NCBI GenBank assembly: GCA_964036195.1
Contig: OZ038453.1
Span: 20,683,206-20,747,205, forward strand
Origin: Sphaerolaimus hirsutus
Taxonomy: Eukaryota; Nematoda; Chromadorea; Monhysterida; Sphaerolaimidae
Length of the DNA stretch: 64,000 nucleotides
Direction of reading: 5' to 3'
Below, one piece after another: positions 1 to 11,220 of the stretch. Positions within the stretch are counted from its first letter, which is position 1, and every line of letters starts with the position of its first letter. A program made the position numbers and the translations under genes. The notes beneath the pieces are model-generated. The model saw only the letters and a program-made list of their open reading frames with translations. It was not told the DNA's origin and did not search any database.

Positions 1-219
1 ACATAACTGGTTGGTTCCAATGTTAAAGTTATGTGGGGGGAGTGCTTTTAAAATAAAAGCCAAATCACAATGGCTGCAGTAATTTTTCAATTTATCTAGT
101 TCTGCCATTGAAAAGTTGTTAAGTGCAATCGCACTGGTTGTTAGGAGTTGAAAATTATGAGGGTGTCACATGAAAGTTTCTGTGTCAATCGTTTGAATAA
201 TGTTACTAGGGTGCGCAGT

Positions 220-320
220 TGTTACGTACAATTACTCGAAAAATACGCGTACGCGAGTACGCGGTAAATACATTTACATATACTTTGTAAAAAGTTCAGT
301 AATTCTAACAACTCTGCTAG
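220..320. repeat. K-type repeat with CGCGTACGCGAGTACGCG core, in opsin intron
   Basis: Positions 235-290 match 10415-10470 almost base for base, including the self-complementary CG-rich core and the following TTTACATATACTTT. The right edge carries AACAACTCTG, the terminal motif of several other elements here (TIR CAGAGTTGTTAAAATAC). It lies just downstream of the exon 3 donor of the opsin gene. Confidence 0.6.
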
Positions 321-347
321 GGTGTCAAAAACATCAAAAGCACTCAC

Positions 348-2019
348 TGGCTGTAATGAGCACAAAAGGAATGAAAAATCCCAGCAAATAGAGTGTAGCA
401 ATAAAAAGTGTCGTTTGCAAAGACTTGTTTGCAAAATCGAAACAACAGGAAGTCAGTGTCCCCTCTGGTTTGTACTGCCCAAAACCAAATAGAGGCATGC
501 TCAGACATAACGCTGGCCACACAGCCACACTGAATTTCATAAACCTGCAAAATGATAGTGTGATCTGCATTGTAATTGGCACCGAGCCAAAAACACACCT
601 ATGAATTGCTTTCGACGTGCCACTGACGTATTTCAGACCGGCCGCCCTTTCCACCGCAATTCCAGCCATGCACCAAATTGATATCAGCGCGCAATAGCCT
701 TGCACCATTGCGTAAATGTTGCACACTGAAAAGGGGGCGTTTTTTAGTTTATTTACTGTATTTGTTTGAATGATTCCCATGGGGAATTATTTTTTGATCA
801 GAATTTTCAAGCATATTTGTACCAACTATTCGAAATATGCTTCATTAACAAGTTACTACTTACAGCAACTTAATTGCTCCAGTAACTCTTCTAACAATAT
901 CAGAGCCTTAATTTGAATTTTAATATAAATATTTGAATGATTTGAACTTCCTGACCATCTGTCGTTTATATTTCTGTTTTGGCACTCTTCCAACGTTAGT
1001 TCTATCTGCCGTTCAATTGGAGGCTGCCATTCTATTGTTTTCATGTGTGCAAGATAACCAAAAACCTACCGTCCTACTGGAGATACGCTTCTTTTTTTCC
1101 TCGGAATTTTTTGAGACGGGACGTATTCGATGGGGCGGGGGGGGGGGGGGGGGTTATTCGAGGGGGGACTTATTCGATGATTTACGGTAAATCAGTACTT
1201 TGAAACTGACTCGACTGTGAGAAGTTCCACATTTCTTTGAATCCGCTCACGATGCACATCCAGTAAGTGGTGATCGCGGGCAGCATGTTCACGCACAACT
1301 GGAAAATTATGTACACTCTCAGCGGCGCGTGGATTTCGGGGTTGCTGTGAATTGGGGGGGGGGTATTTTTTAGATTTGACAATGGAGTAAATTTTCTTAA
1401 AGGACAAAACAGATCATCACATTTTTTCAATCATCTGACAACAATTTTCAAAACAATTTCGGCGTGTTACATGGTTTATTTTTCGGCGATTTTTTGAGAC
1501 ACAAATGTATATTCTCCAAATGTTTAAGTTGTGTTTGTTTCCTAACCGTTGTTCATGTTCGTAGTTCACTTATGGTCTAAGCGTGCAATGTATTTACATG
1601 TTTTTTACCATTATTTGTTCGATTATAGTCACTGGCCATTTGCAAGCGTATTTTCCTCCTGGAAAGTGGCCGATAATTATTTTGGTGGAGCTATTTTTTT
1701 GGTGCCAAAAGCGCCGATTTTCAACTATTCCGATACACAAAGTTAGCGACATTTTGGAGACGGATTTGTCCAATTATTGGAAAAATACGGTATTTGTTAA
1801 TCAATAATAAGTTTTTTTAAAGAAATATTCAAGATTACATAAAAAATAGCCACAAACAACGCACCAGATGTAAACGAAGAGCACCATTACATTGGTGACA
1901 ATAGTCCAAAACGCAATCACTGTTATGATCGAAGATGTAATCAGGTGGATATGGTAGGGCGCCGGCTCGAATTGCAGCCAGTACGGGTCGATATCGATGG
2001 ATATTACACTATTGTTCAT
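348..2019 (-). CDS. Opsin-like class A GPCR, 5' exons only (partial)
   Basis: Three exons are seen: 2019-1865, 1344-1211 and 725-348. Donors are GTGCGT, GTCAGT and GTGAGT, acceptors are CACAG and TTTTCAG, and the reading phases (2, 1, 1) agree across the junctions. The N-terminus is short with one N-glycosylation sequon (NNS), followed by TM1 (about residues 25-50). Exon 2 carries the first cytoplasmic loop and TM2. Exon 3 holds the TM3 start with a conserved Cys (SMCNIYAMVQGY), TM4, an opsin-type second extracellular loop (FGFGQYKPEG, then TSCCFDF) and TM5. The DRY motif at the end of TM3 reads ERA, which is unusual. TM6 and TM7, including the retinal-binding lysine position, lie beyond the left edge, so light sensing cannot be judged. 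The loop motif is the strongest evidence for opsin ancestry. A nematode opsin-like (SRO/nemopsin type) receptor is my best inference. Confidence 0.82.
1129..1195. repeat. Fragment of TACCGTATT-family element with long G-tract
   Basis: A run of about 17 G residues is followed by TTATTCGAGGGGGGACTTATTCGATG and a terminal TTTACGGTA, the right-hand end of the family described at 5323-5586. It lies in opsin intron 2, close to the exon 2 donor. Confidence 0.6.
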
Positions 2020-2290
2020 TACAATTATTAGAAATATTTAGTATCTACCAGAATTGTAAAAGTACTGGTATTTTAGTAAACGTAAACGTAAATGCCTTTT
2101 TGAGAATTTAAGTATTTTTACTAAAAGCGTAGAATACTTTGAAGATACCAGCTAAACGTTAAAAACCAAACATGAAATACATATTTAGAAAATGTTCTGA
2201 AATGTATTTTTGAAATACAGATTGTCCACAATGTCGCTGCGTGTGAAGTACAAGCAATTGCAATTAGGTACAATTATGCAACTAGCTACA

Positions 2291-2959
2291 TACAGTCCCG
2301 GCCGATATAGATGTAACTTGCACGAAAAAATTGCACCTGTCTGTAACTTGGCGCAAATGCAAGGGGCCGGTTGATAACTGGGGTGGGGGTGCGCGCAGGG
2401 GGTGCCTACATGCACCCCAGGGGGGACCCCCCGGCAGCCATCAATGCTGCTGTCTGGCTTTGGGTTGGGGGAACAATGGTTTGAGAATTGTGGTGAGTGG
2501 GTAGCCCAAATTATTGGGCATGTTTCCCACTGCACAATTTGTCCCTTTTGCAGGCCTAAAAGACTGATAAAAAAGTAATAAACTTACTATTGTTGCTTTG
2601 GCCACTAAATTCCACTCAAATTTTCTGATATGAGTGGAATTTTATGATTTTTCACTTTATATATCTCATGTAACCGGAACAGACATGGCTGCGTGTTTAT
2701 AGCACGCATGTAGAACACGCAGCACGCAGCTGTGTTTACGTTCCATCTTTATTCATCAGATGAAAATTGGAAAACAAAATTTGGCGGACTCGCACAGCAG
2801 CATCGATGGCTGCCGGGGGGTCCCCCCTGGGGTACATGTGGGCACCCCCTGCGCGCACCCCCACCTCAGTTATCAACCGCCCCCTGGCATTTGGGCCAAG
2901 TTACAGACAGGTGAAGATTTTTTCTCTCAAAAGTTCAATCTATATCAGCCGGGACTGTA
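2291..2959. mobile_element. 669-bp fold-back element with TIR TACAGTCCCGGC
   Basis: The two ends are inverted copies: TACAGTCCCGGCCGATATAG at the left and its near complement at the right. The arms stay similar for about 200 bases, including a GC-rich block with the GGGGTACATG/CATGTACCCC type sequence and TTATCAACCG. The centre holds ATTCCACTCA/TGAGTGGAAT. It is non-autonomous: the open frames inside are mirror images of the arms. It sits just upstream of the opsin start codon, so it may lie in the promoter. Confidence 0.75.
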
Positions 2960-3243
2960 CACTATGAATGCCTAGACGCTTTAATAATTGTGGCAACAAT
3001 TACGTTTTTGCTTAACAAGTGGCTGTTCACCGGGAAATGGCTGTTTTTCACGATGTTTATCATGTTTACGATATGAAATGAACCTAATGACTTAATGCAG
3101 AACTGTGTAGGGCTAAAGGCGAGTAAATTATGGTGCTATTCTGCTGTAATTATAAATAAATACATATCAGTACTTAGTTGCCTGCTTGATTCATTTCATT
3201 TCTATTTCATTAAAATAAAATACCACGTCTGTGACGTCTGGCG

Positions 3244-3421
3244 CCAGTCGTAGACCCTGTGAAGTGTCAAATGTCATGCAAAGTGTTTAAAAGTCATGTA
3301 TAATGTCGTGGAGAATGGCGAATGTACATTTGCCACTTTACCGGGAATTTTACATGACTTTTCACACTTTGCATGACATTTGATATTATACAGGGCATTT
3401 TACAGGGTCTGGGACTGCCCC
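3244..3421. mobile_element. Family A introner-like TIR element (intergenic copy)
   Basis: The ends are CCAGTCGTAGACCCTG and CAGGGTCTGGGACTGCCCC, with degenerate copies of ATTTTACA and TCATGCAAAGTG in between. Together they make a hairpin over almost the whole length. CTGGCG occurs directly on both sides and may be the target duplication. No exon could be paired across it, so I see no evidence that it is spliced. Confidence 0.7.
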
Positions 3422-5322
3422 CTGGCGTCGAGCAGTTCGTGCAATGGAAATAAATATAACGACTATAACAGAAAAGGGGGTATTAAATTTTAAGCTAAAA
3501 GTGAACATGAAATTAGCCCGGATAAATAATAACCAGCAAAATACCTTGGGCACACGAAGGCACCAAACAGACAAATTTTGATACTTGATATTTGCAACTG
3601 GTGTTACTTCCAAGCTCATTTTGTAGCTTTGGGAATATTTCATCTATTCTTCCATTGCGTTTCAATTTTGGCATGTTTCCAACATCTCTTTGACCTACTA
3701 TTTAAATCAGTGGCTGATTATGAATAACTGTCCAATTTTGCTGATGATGAACAAGATTACGGTAAATCAATTTGTTCAAGTCTATTGCGTATTTTTTATT
3801 TGCATATTGCAAAATCTTTACTTGCAAATTTGCATTGCAAATTTTCAATTTGTAATCAATATTTGAGCCGCCTAGTTTTTAGCCATCGGTGAATGTTGAA
3901 ATTTTGTGAGTTTTCGTATTTTGCGCCACCCCTAGAAAAACCTCTCAACCTATATGTGAAAAATGGGGTGTCCACAAAATTTCATTTGGACTGTGCAGAA
4001 ATGTGAGAAATGGACTTGTCGACTTCTTGCACGAGAGAACATTTTTGTTCCCGGCAATGCCGAGGCTGCTTTATGGGAAATTTATGGACTTGTCGACTTT
4101 TAGAAATCGGTGCCCATAGTGAACTTATCATCACACCGTATTTCTTCGATCATATGGACTGCCAATGTATTGTTTCATAAGCGGTTTTGGGGGGTCAATG
4201 TAAACGAACACGGCAATATATTTTTCAGATCGTATCAGTATATCATTTAAGTGCATTTTGTAAGTAAATATGTATGTGCATTTGATTACGTAAAAACATA
4301 GGTATTTTAACTGTATTTTTTTTAAAGTATGTGCATTCGTCTACGTATAAATACACGGACAGATAGTGTGCATATGGCGGCGAACACCAAGAGATAAATC
4401 GGATCATGCAACGATAATCTTTTTCATACGGCAATGTATTTTTCAGATGCCCCACAGACCCGCCAATGTAATCGAGCAAGCCAATGTGAATGAACACTTC
4501 AATAAGACCGAAGAAATACAGTATACCTACATATAAAGCAATGGCTCTAAAGAGTAGCGTGGTAGTAGCATCACAAAATCGGCTGCAGGGGGGGGGGGGT
4601 TCAGCTCGATTGGCATGCACACCGACATGGCATCAAGACCGCATGGCATGTGCTGGCATGTAGCCCGCTTGGCATATATGGCCAACGATCGGTTCGTTCT
4701 CCAAAAAAAAAACTCTTTCTGTGTTTTGACTTTTTCAAAAATGAATACCTGTGTTTTGAGGGGGAGTTTTATGAAAAAAACTTGAGTAACTCTGTTTTTA
4801 TTTCTGTGTTTTTTTGGTAAAAACTTGAGTTTTTTTCATAAATTGCAAGTTTTTACCAAATGCAGCAGTTCAATGCAAAAACAGTTGTTTTTCTCACTAC
4901 AAATTTGTACATGCATGTCCATGGACCCTGTAAGATGTGCTGAAAAATGTAAACAGTCATGCAAAATGTCAAAATTAAAGCTTTAACATTTGGCATTTTG
5001 ATGACATTTTACTTTACTGGTTTCACTTGACTAACTCATCTTTTGACCCATTAGAGTTGTAAAAAATACCTTACGAGTGACCAGGTTATGCTTTTGGCAG
5101 CTTTGGGGTGACCCTCAACTCTGTGGAATGAGCTGGTGGGTGCAGTCCGTGTCAATCACAATTCCCATCATTGTCAGAATGAGAAGGTGCAAATTTGCTA
5201 TTAGGTTGTATTTTGTTACTTTTTATTAAATTTGGACCCTTCGTTATCTGTTGATATGCACTTGGGCACATTTCTCATGTTGTTCAGTTAAACACAGCAC
5301 AGTATTCCTCAAATCCAATGAA
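3422..5322. other. Gene-poor stretch with repeat debris
   Basis: No coding exon with consistent splice sites was found. The stretch holds a degenerate half of a family A element at about 4922-5010 (ACCCTGTAAGATG, then CATTTTGATGACATTTTAC). It also holds short G or A runs and a duplicated ATGGACTTGTCGACTT motif at 4011 and 4085. Confidence 0.5.
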
Positions 5323-5586
5323 TACCGTATTTCCTCGGAATACCCCCCGGGGGTGATTGTTTCAGAGTGAGAATTTTGAGAGAAAAACGTAAAAAATGCA
5401 ACAATAACCACCATTTATAAGTTTTTACAGCCTTATATAAGGATGTAGATGGTATAAACGATGTTCAAACGTAACACAGTAAGTGTTTGAACATCTGTTA
5501 TGCATTTCCCGGACCACAAATTCATAGTGCCGATTTTGAGGGGGGGTATTTCGAGGGGGGGGGGGGTATTTCGAGGAAATACGGTA
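5323..5586. mobile_element. TACCGTATT-family MITE (subterminal word CTCGAAATACCCC)
   Basis: It begins TACCGTATTTCCTCGGAATA and ends with the inverted TATTTCGAGGAAATACGGTA. The subterminal region repeats the word TATTTCGAGGGGGG with G-tracts of 7-10. There is no coding capacity. This family recurs throughout the window and serves as the reference for the later entries. Confidence 0.8.
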
Positions 5587-6193
5587 AACTCAAAAACTTA
5601 TCTGTGTTTCCGTGTTTCCGTGTTTCTGTGTTTCCGCGTTCTCCAATCAAAAAACTCATTTGAGTTTTGAGTTTTGAAAAATTGTTGAGTTTCCATGTTT
5701 CTGTGTAAAACAAAAACACAGAAACTCTATGAGTTTCTGTGTTCAATTTCTGTGTCTTTTTCATCATTGTATATGGCACGATAGATGCCAAGCGAATAAA
5801 TACATGCCATGCGGGTCCACATGCTATGCGGGTTTAGATGCTGAGAAGCGCAGACCCAATTTTTGCATGGTTGGGTATAAGTTATTGCAGACGCACCAAA
5901 ATGCTATGTAAGCCGTACGAAACAGTGGAAAACAAAAATTGAAAGACTTAACGCTAATGCGCAATGGAATTAGACACCACTAGCTTTGCATTAGGCGAAA
6001 AGCTTTGTTTGGTAGAAACTAACACCGTTATGTATGTTTGACACCATGTCGGAAACAACCCATGCGTGAAGATCAGCTTAACGCATAGCGGAAATTTGCG
6101 CTAAAACGGAAATTGCGAAACGGAAAACTACTTAACGGGAAGTAATTTTACATAAAGATGTAAAAATTGATTAGATACATCAGAATATATGAA

Positions 6194-7823
6194 TACCGTA
6201 TTTCCTCGAAATACCCCCAGGGGGTTTATTTTATCACAGTGGAAATTTTGAGGGGGGTATTTCGAGGGGGGGTTACTATTTCGTCAGAAATTGTCATGAA
6301 ATTGGTACTAAAGATTACGTCAAAACGTGCCCAAAAGGGGTAATACATGTGACGAAATAGCATATATGTGGGCATATAAACGTAATCGCTACTCACACTG
6401 GGTATATGTGTAGCTGCGGTGCGAACCGGCAACAATAAATACATCATGTACGTTGGGCGGGGACCGGGACCCGACAAAAAATAATTTTTTTCAAAAGTGA
6501 ATAATTGGCGTGTATGGGTTATTTGCATGTTAATAAGGTGAATTATCATCACCAAATTAGCATGCACCAAATTTTTGCAAGACAGTTATACCCGCCAATG
6601 CATATGAAGGGTGTGCTTCTAAAAGTACCGATCTACAAAAAATCGATTTTGAGATAATCGCGATTGAAAGTTTGGAGCATGCAATACCCATACATGGGTA
6701 TTGGGTATGGGAATTTTGGGTAAGGGTATTTCAGCCATATTGTTGGGTATCCACATGCATGGGTATAATCATTGATTTTACACATAACACTAGCTATATA
6801 AAATTTAGGGAATTGTATTTTTGTAGTACAGTCCATTTTAAAGGAACAAATTGGTAATAGCGTGTAGATCGGTATTTTTTAAAGCACAAAATCAGAAAGC
6901 TGTAGATCGGTACTTTTACCCATAATAAAAAAGCACAAAATGAGTTTTTGCGCACCCGGACACCGATCTGACATCGGTACTTTTAGAAGCACAAAAAATA
7001 ATGTGCAGATCGGTACATTTAACAGAGCAATTTCGAAAAAAAGTGTGTAGATCGGTACTTTTAAAGACACAAAAGCTGAAAAAGCGTGTAGATCGGTACT
7101 TTTAAAATTTCAAAAACTGTATTTTGCGATTTTTTGCTTTTTTCGACCACCCATATCTCAAAATTGAATTTCGCACCCCCCACATATTATTTATATTTTT
7201 GAAGCACATTTTTATGGGGACCCCAAAAATGGTCCTAACTCAAATTTGAAAAATTTGTAGATCGGTACTTTTAGAAGCACACCCTTCATATTCTTTGGGC
7301 GGGTGTGTAAAATAATTCCGATTAGTTTTCAAATTCGGCATGCATGTACTCCTTCGTTTAGTGAGTATGCATGCCAAATTTTAGCTCCGGGCGGTTACTG
7401 GTTTTTATTTTATTCATATTTTAATTTTTTCGATCACTGTATTTTTGTATAGTGATCGAAATCCTGCCGGGGCCCGGTCCCCAGCAATGTCGAAATGGCC
7501 CCGACCCCGCCGAATATGCATCGGCGGGTGTAACCGTCTTGCAAAAATTTTCTGCATGCTAATTTGGTGATAATTCACCTTATTAACATGCAAATAACCC
7601 ATACACGCCAATTATTCACTTTTGACTGAAAATTATTTTTTGCCGGGTCCCGGTCCCGGGCCGGGACCTGTGTAAATAGCCTGTACGTTGCATACATGAT
7701 GGTCATCATTTCAGGGGGGGTATTTCCAGTGGGGGGTTTATTTTTTCCCCAGCTCGAAAACACCTGGGGGTATTTCGAGGGGGGTTAATTTAAGATGGGG
7801 GGGTATTTCGAGGAAATACGGTA
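6194..7823. mobile_element. Large TACCGTATT-family element (1.63 kb) with a nested element
   Basis: The left end is TACCGTATTTCCTCGAAATA and the right end is its inverse, TTTCGAGGAAATACGGTA at 7823. Echoes of the GGGGTATTTCGAGG word sit next to both ends. A second element (6608-7286) is inserted inside. Inverted internal arms are also seen: ATGCATATTC/GGCGGGTG and CCGGGACCC/GGGTCCCGG around 6460 and 7640. Confidence 0.7.
6608..7286. mobile_element. Nested TIR element with GTAGATCGGTACTTTTA word
   Basis: The terminal inverted repeats are AGGGTGTGCTTCTAAAAGTA and its complement at 7261-7286. The interior repeats the TIR word GTAGATCGGTACTTTTA about ten times in degenerate form, in both orientations. 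Interior made of echoes of the end is the same architecture as in other families here. No protein is encoded. Confidence 0.75.
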
Positions 7824-8102
7824 TATAATATCGTATTTCATATAATATCATACTACATTCCAATTTTTTTAGCGCAACTTTTTTCCAAAATGTAGTCGTC
7901 CTCAAACATTATAAAATCTGCAAAATTTGGCCGACCAGAAAATTATGCACCCGAAACCAAAATAAGAAAAATATTTATGTTTATTTTTTAAAATTACATT
8001 TTAAAAATTGTTTATTTGTGTTTACCTGTCATTAATTCCGAAAATGTTACAAAATGATATCATTTTTCAAAAAACCATTGCCAGAATTTTCAGTTATGCT
8101 AC

Positions 8103-8966
8103 GATTACAGCTCGGGCGTAAAATTCCAGCGTAAAATTCCATCGCAAAATTGATTACATGAAAGTGGATCATGATACAGGTCTGCAATTTTTCATGGACA
8201 ATATGTTAATCAATACCTTCATTGTGACCAAGGGTCGTCGTCCACGGTCACTTCTATTTGATTCTGAAAATGCAAAAATTTCGATTTTATGCTGCAATTT
8301 TACGCCAGCTGAAGAAAAATCAATTCTACGCTATGTCATTGCATGCAATCACCTGGCGTAGAATTGACTTTTCTTCAGCTGGCGTAAAATTCCAACGTAA
8401 AATAGAAATTTTTGAATTTCCACAATCAAATTGCAGTGACTGTGGATGATGGCTCTCGGACACAATGAAGGTATTGATAAACATATTCTCCATGAAAAAT
8501 TGCACACCTGTATCATCATCCACTTTTATGTACCGTATTACCTCGAAATACCCCCAGGGGGTTTATTATTTCGCCAGCAAAATTTTAGGGGGGGATAATT
8601 CGAGGGGGGGGTTTATTCGAGGGGGGGGGTCTATTATTTCGCCAGAAAATTTCTGAAATCCCCCATACTCAGACGTAGAAAAAACAAGCAATTACATGGA
8701 TGTATACGTGTTTATAAGCATTTTAAACTGTATATACACAGTAACCCTACCCTAACGTCACTTTATCATCAGTTTTTAGGTGTGTTCTGCCTTGTACAGA
8801 TCACAAACTGCGGTATTTGTCATGTACGTTCACATTACACTCAATTTTAGGGGGGGGGTATTTCGAGGGGGGGGGTTAATTCAAGGGGGGGGATAATTCG
8901 AGGTAATACGGTAATCAATTTTGCGATGGAATTTTACGCTGCAATTTTACGCCCGAGCTGTAATCG
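8103..8966. mobile_element. Palindromic element G1, arms GATTACAGCTCGGGCGTAAA
   Basis: The left arm starts at 8103 and its inverted copy ends at 8966 (CGCCCGAGCTGTAATC). The centre of symmetry is near 8345. Each arm carries a conserved core with GTGGATCATGATACAGGTCT, then CAATTTTTCATGGA, then ATCAATACCTTCATTGTG. A TACCGTATT-family element (8531-8913) has inserted into the right arm. Half of the same family is found at 11003-11220, and a diverged relative with different ends lies at 19696-20254. Confidence 0.8.
8531..8913. mobile_element. TACCGTATT-family MITE nested in G1
   Basis: The left end is TACCGTATTACCTCGAAATA and the right end is TTCGAGGTAATACGGTA. Its interior block (CAGACGTAGAAAAA, GTAACCCTACCCTAACGTCA, TTTATCATCAGTTTT) closely matches copies at 31997-32430 and 36433-36856. 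G-tracts reach nine residues. Confidence 0.8.
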
Positions 8967-10396
8967 CTCCATTACGGGAAAATATCAGTTTACAGATTGA
9001 GTTTTCGCAGGCTCTAACACGCGTTAGATAAAAAGTTTACCCTGTGGAGTAATTACGTAACAGAACATCGCAATGACATTTTGATGACATTGACATTTTC
9101 AGTTTTCATGACATCGAAAACGAAAATGTCATGTAAGAATGTATGATATCATAGAAAAAAATCGTGATCTCGTTCAAAGATGACCTATACCGTATTACCG
9201 TATTTTTTGAGTTAACGAGAAAAACGCACTATCAACTCTGATTTATTCATAGCTTGACAGTGAAATTTTGTTCGTGTTTACACCACAATTGTAGAAAGTA
9301 TTTACGTTTACTGGAAAAATGGGAATACTGGAGTATTGTGTGAATAAATATGTTTACATTACCTATGAAAGAAAGTACGCGTACATACATACTCACTCAC
9401 TTTTATGCGTCCTGGTCCTTGTATTTATGCGTCATTTATGCGTGCTAGTCGAGTACAGAAAACGTATTTCGGATAGGTTTTATATCAGCTTGTTCATGGC
9501 ATAGAATGAAAAAGAGGAAGAAAAAGGCTGAAAATATTGAAAAATAGTCAAAATCGGGGTAGATAGTCAGTGATAATGAGTGAAAATTGGGTCAAAATTT
9601 CTCAAAAATACTTATGTTTATGTTTTCTGGGGACAAAAGTGTTTTACTCATATTTACTCATGAGTAAAAGTAACAAATTTCTATATGTTTTCTGGCAGGG
9701 CTAATAACAAATCAATACTTTATGTTGGTGTAGACTTTGAAAAAAGTTTGTTATTATACTTTTGACAACTCTGACCTGGATATGCAGCCCAGCTCATAAT
9801 CCATTCCATACATCACACATGAGTTTTACACAAGACCAGTTTTTTAGTTAAGTTGTTCACTTTCAGAAAACGTTCAGTACATTTTTAAACAACTCTGGTT
9901 TACAAAACTTTAGGTACACTGGAGAATTATCCAAAGAGAGGTGTTTTCGAGGCAACTTTTTCTTAAATATATGGTATTTTGAACATCATTATTAAAGCAA
10001 ATGACTTCAGAAGGCACCAATTAGCTTTAACATGGGGGCAAATATGTCAATTAGTTACGCTTCACATCACCCTAAACGTGACACTACACAGGTGTGTGTC
10101 ATTTGTGATGGCTAGAGCTCTGAAATAAGTATGCCAGGTCAATTCAACTATTTAAAAAAGTTATAGATGGAAAAGGCTTCAAATATGTATTTACATGTTC
10201 AAGTATGTATTTACATAACAATTTCAAATAAGTGTATTCAGTGAAAAATTTGTAATTTTTGAAATGCCAAAAGTATTTCTGTTGGCAGAAAAATTTGAAA
10301 ACAGCCAAAGAAAATTAAAATTAGAAAATTTAAAAACTAACTTCGAAATTCAAAACGTACTTTGGGGAAAAAAATTTATATAAATACATACCAAAG
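8967..10396. other. Gene-poor stretch, K-type repeat remnants
   Basis: No exon is supported. From about 9190 to 9690 the sequence resembles the TTTACTCATGAGTAAAAGT repeats also seen at 17260-17550 and 33610-33915. The rest is AT-rich single-copy-looking DNA. Confidence 0.4.
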
Positions 10397-10935
10397 TTGT
10401 TAAAAGGTACGTACGTTTACTCGAAAAATACGCGTACGCGAGTACGCGGTAAATACATTTACATATACTTTTTTTAAATACCGTATGCACTTGTACGCGT
10501 ACATTTTCAAAGCGTACGGAAAATGTATTTCAGAAAAGTCAATTTGGGACATATTTTTACCTATAAAGTGACTACACAGCTGGGTATTTACAGAGTGGTT
10601 CCGTTGAATATTAAAGACACGCGTGCCTTTAAAAAAAATCGCAAACAAATCGAAATGGTTGTGGAGACAATAGAAGTGGAAACGAGTCGGGAGAGCGACT
10701 ATTTTTATCTCCTAGAATAAAGATACCTTGAAAACTATTTTATACGTCGTTTGCTTACAGAAATCATATGTTGTGCTGTACACATGAAAAAGTGCTCACT
10801 TTTATATATTCTATGATGAAAATAAGTCGTTTCTACACTCGCACGAAAAGTACCTACATTTACGCGTACGTACGAGTAAAAAAGTATTTTACGTTTTCTA
10901 TACTTTGTGGTGAGTACGTTCAGTAATTCTAACAA
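10397..10935. repeat. K-type fold-back repeat with CG-rich core
   Basis: It begins TTGTTAAAAGGTACGTACG and ends AATTCTAACAACTCTG. Near the left end is the same CGCGTACGCGAGTACGCG core as at 240-265. Related GTACGCGTAC and CGCGTACGTACGAG motifs recur in inverted form. The open frames here (10400-10648, 10523-10720) come from the repeat. Confidence 0.55.
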
Positions 10936-11002
10936 CTCTGATACATACATACTGCAATGAATGCAAGCGAAAAAAATTACTATGGCTTGGTCGATAATGG
11001 AG

Positions 11003-11220
11003 CGATTACAGCTCGGGCGTAAAATTCCAGCGTAAAATTCCATCGCAAAATTGATTACATAAAAGTGGATGATGATACAGGTCTGCAATTTTTCATGGAG
11101 AATATGTTTATCAATACCTTCATTGTAACCGAGAGTCATCATCCACAGTCACTGCAATTTGATTGTGGAAATTCAAAAATTTCTATTTTACGCTGGAATT
11201 TTACGCCCGAGCTGTAATCG
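11003..11220. mobile_element. Element G2, short version of the GTAAAATTCC family
   Basis: The ends are CGATTACAGCTCGGGCGTAAA and the inverted TTTTACGCCCGAGCTGTAATCG. The core (GTGGATGATGATACAGGTCT, CAATTTTTCATGGAGAATAT) matches both arms of G1. This 218-bp copy shows that the unit can exist as a compact element. Confidence 0.75.

Noticed and set aside
8103-8966. Possible CRISPR-like or tandem array
   Set aside because: The repeats are inverted arms of a palindromic element in a eukaryotic genome, without regular spacers.
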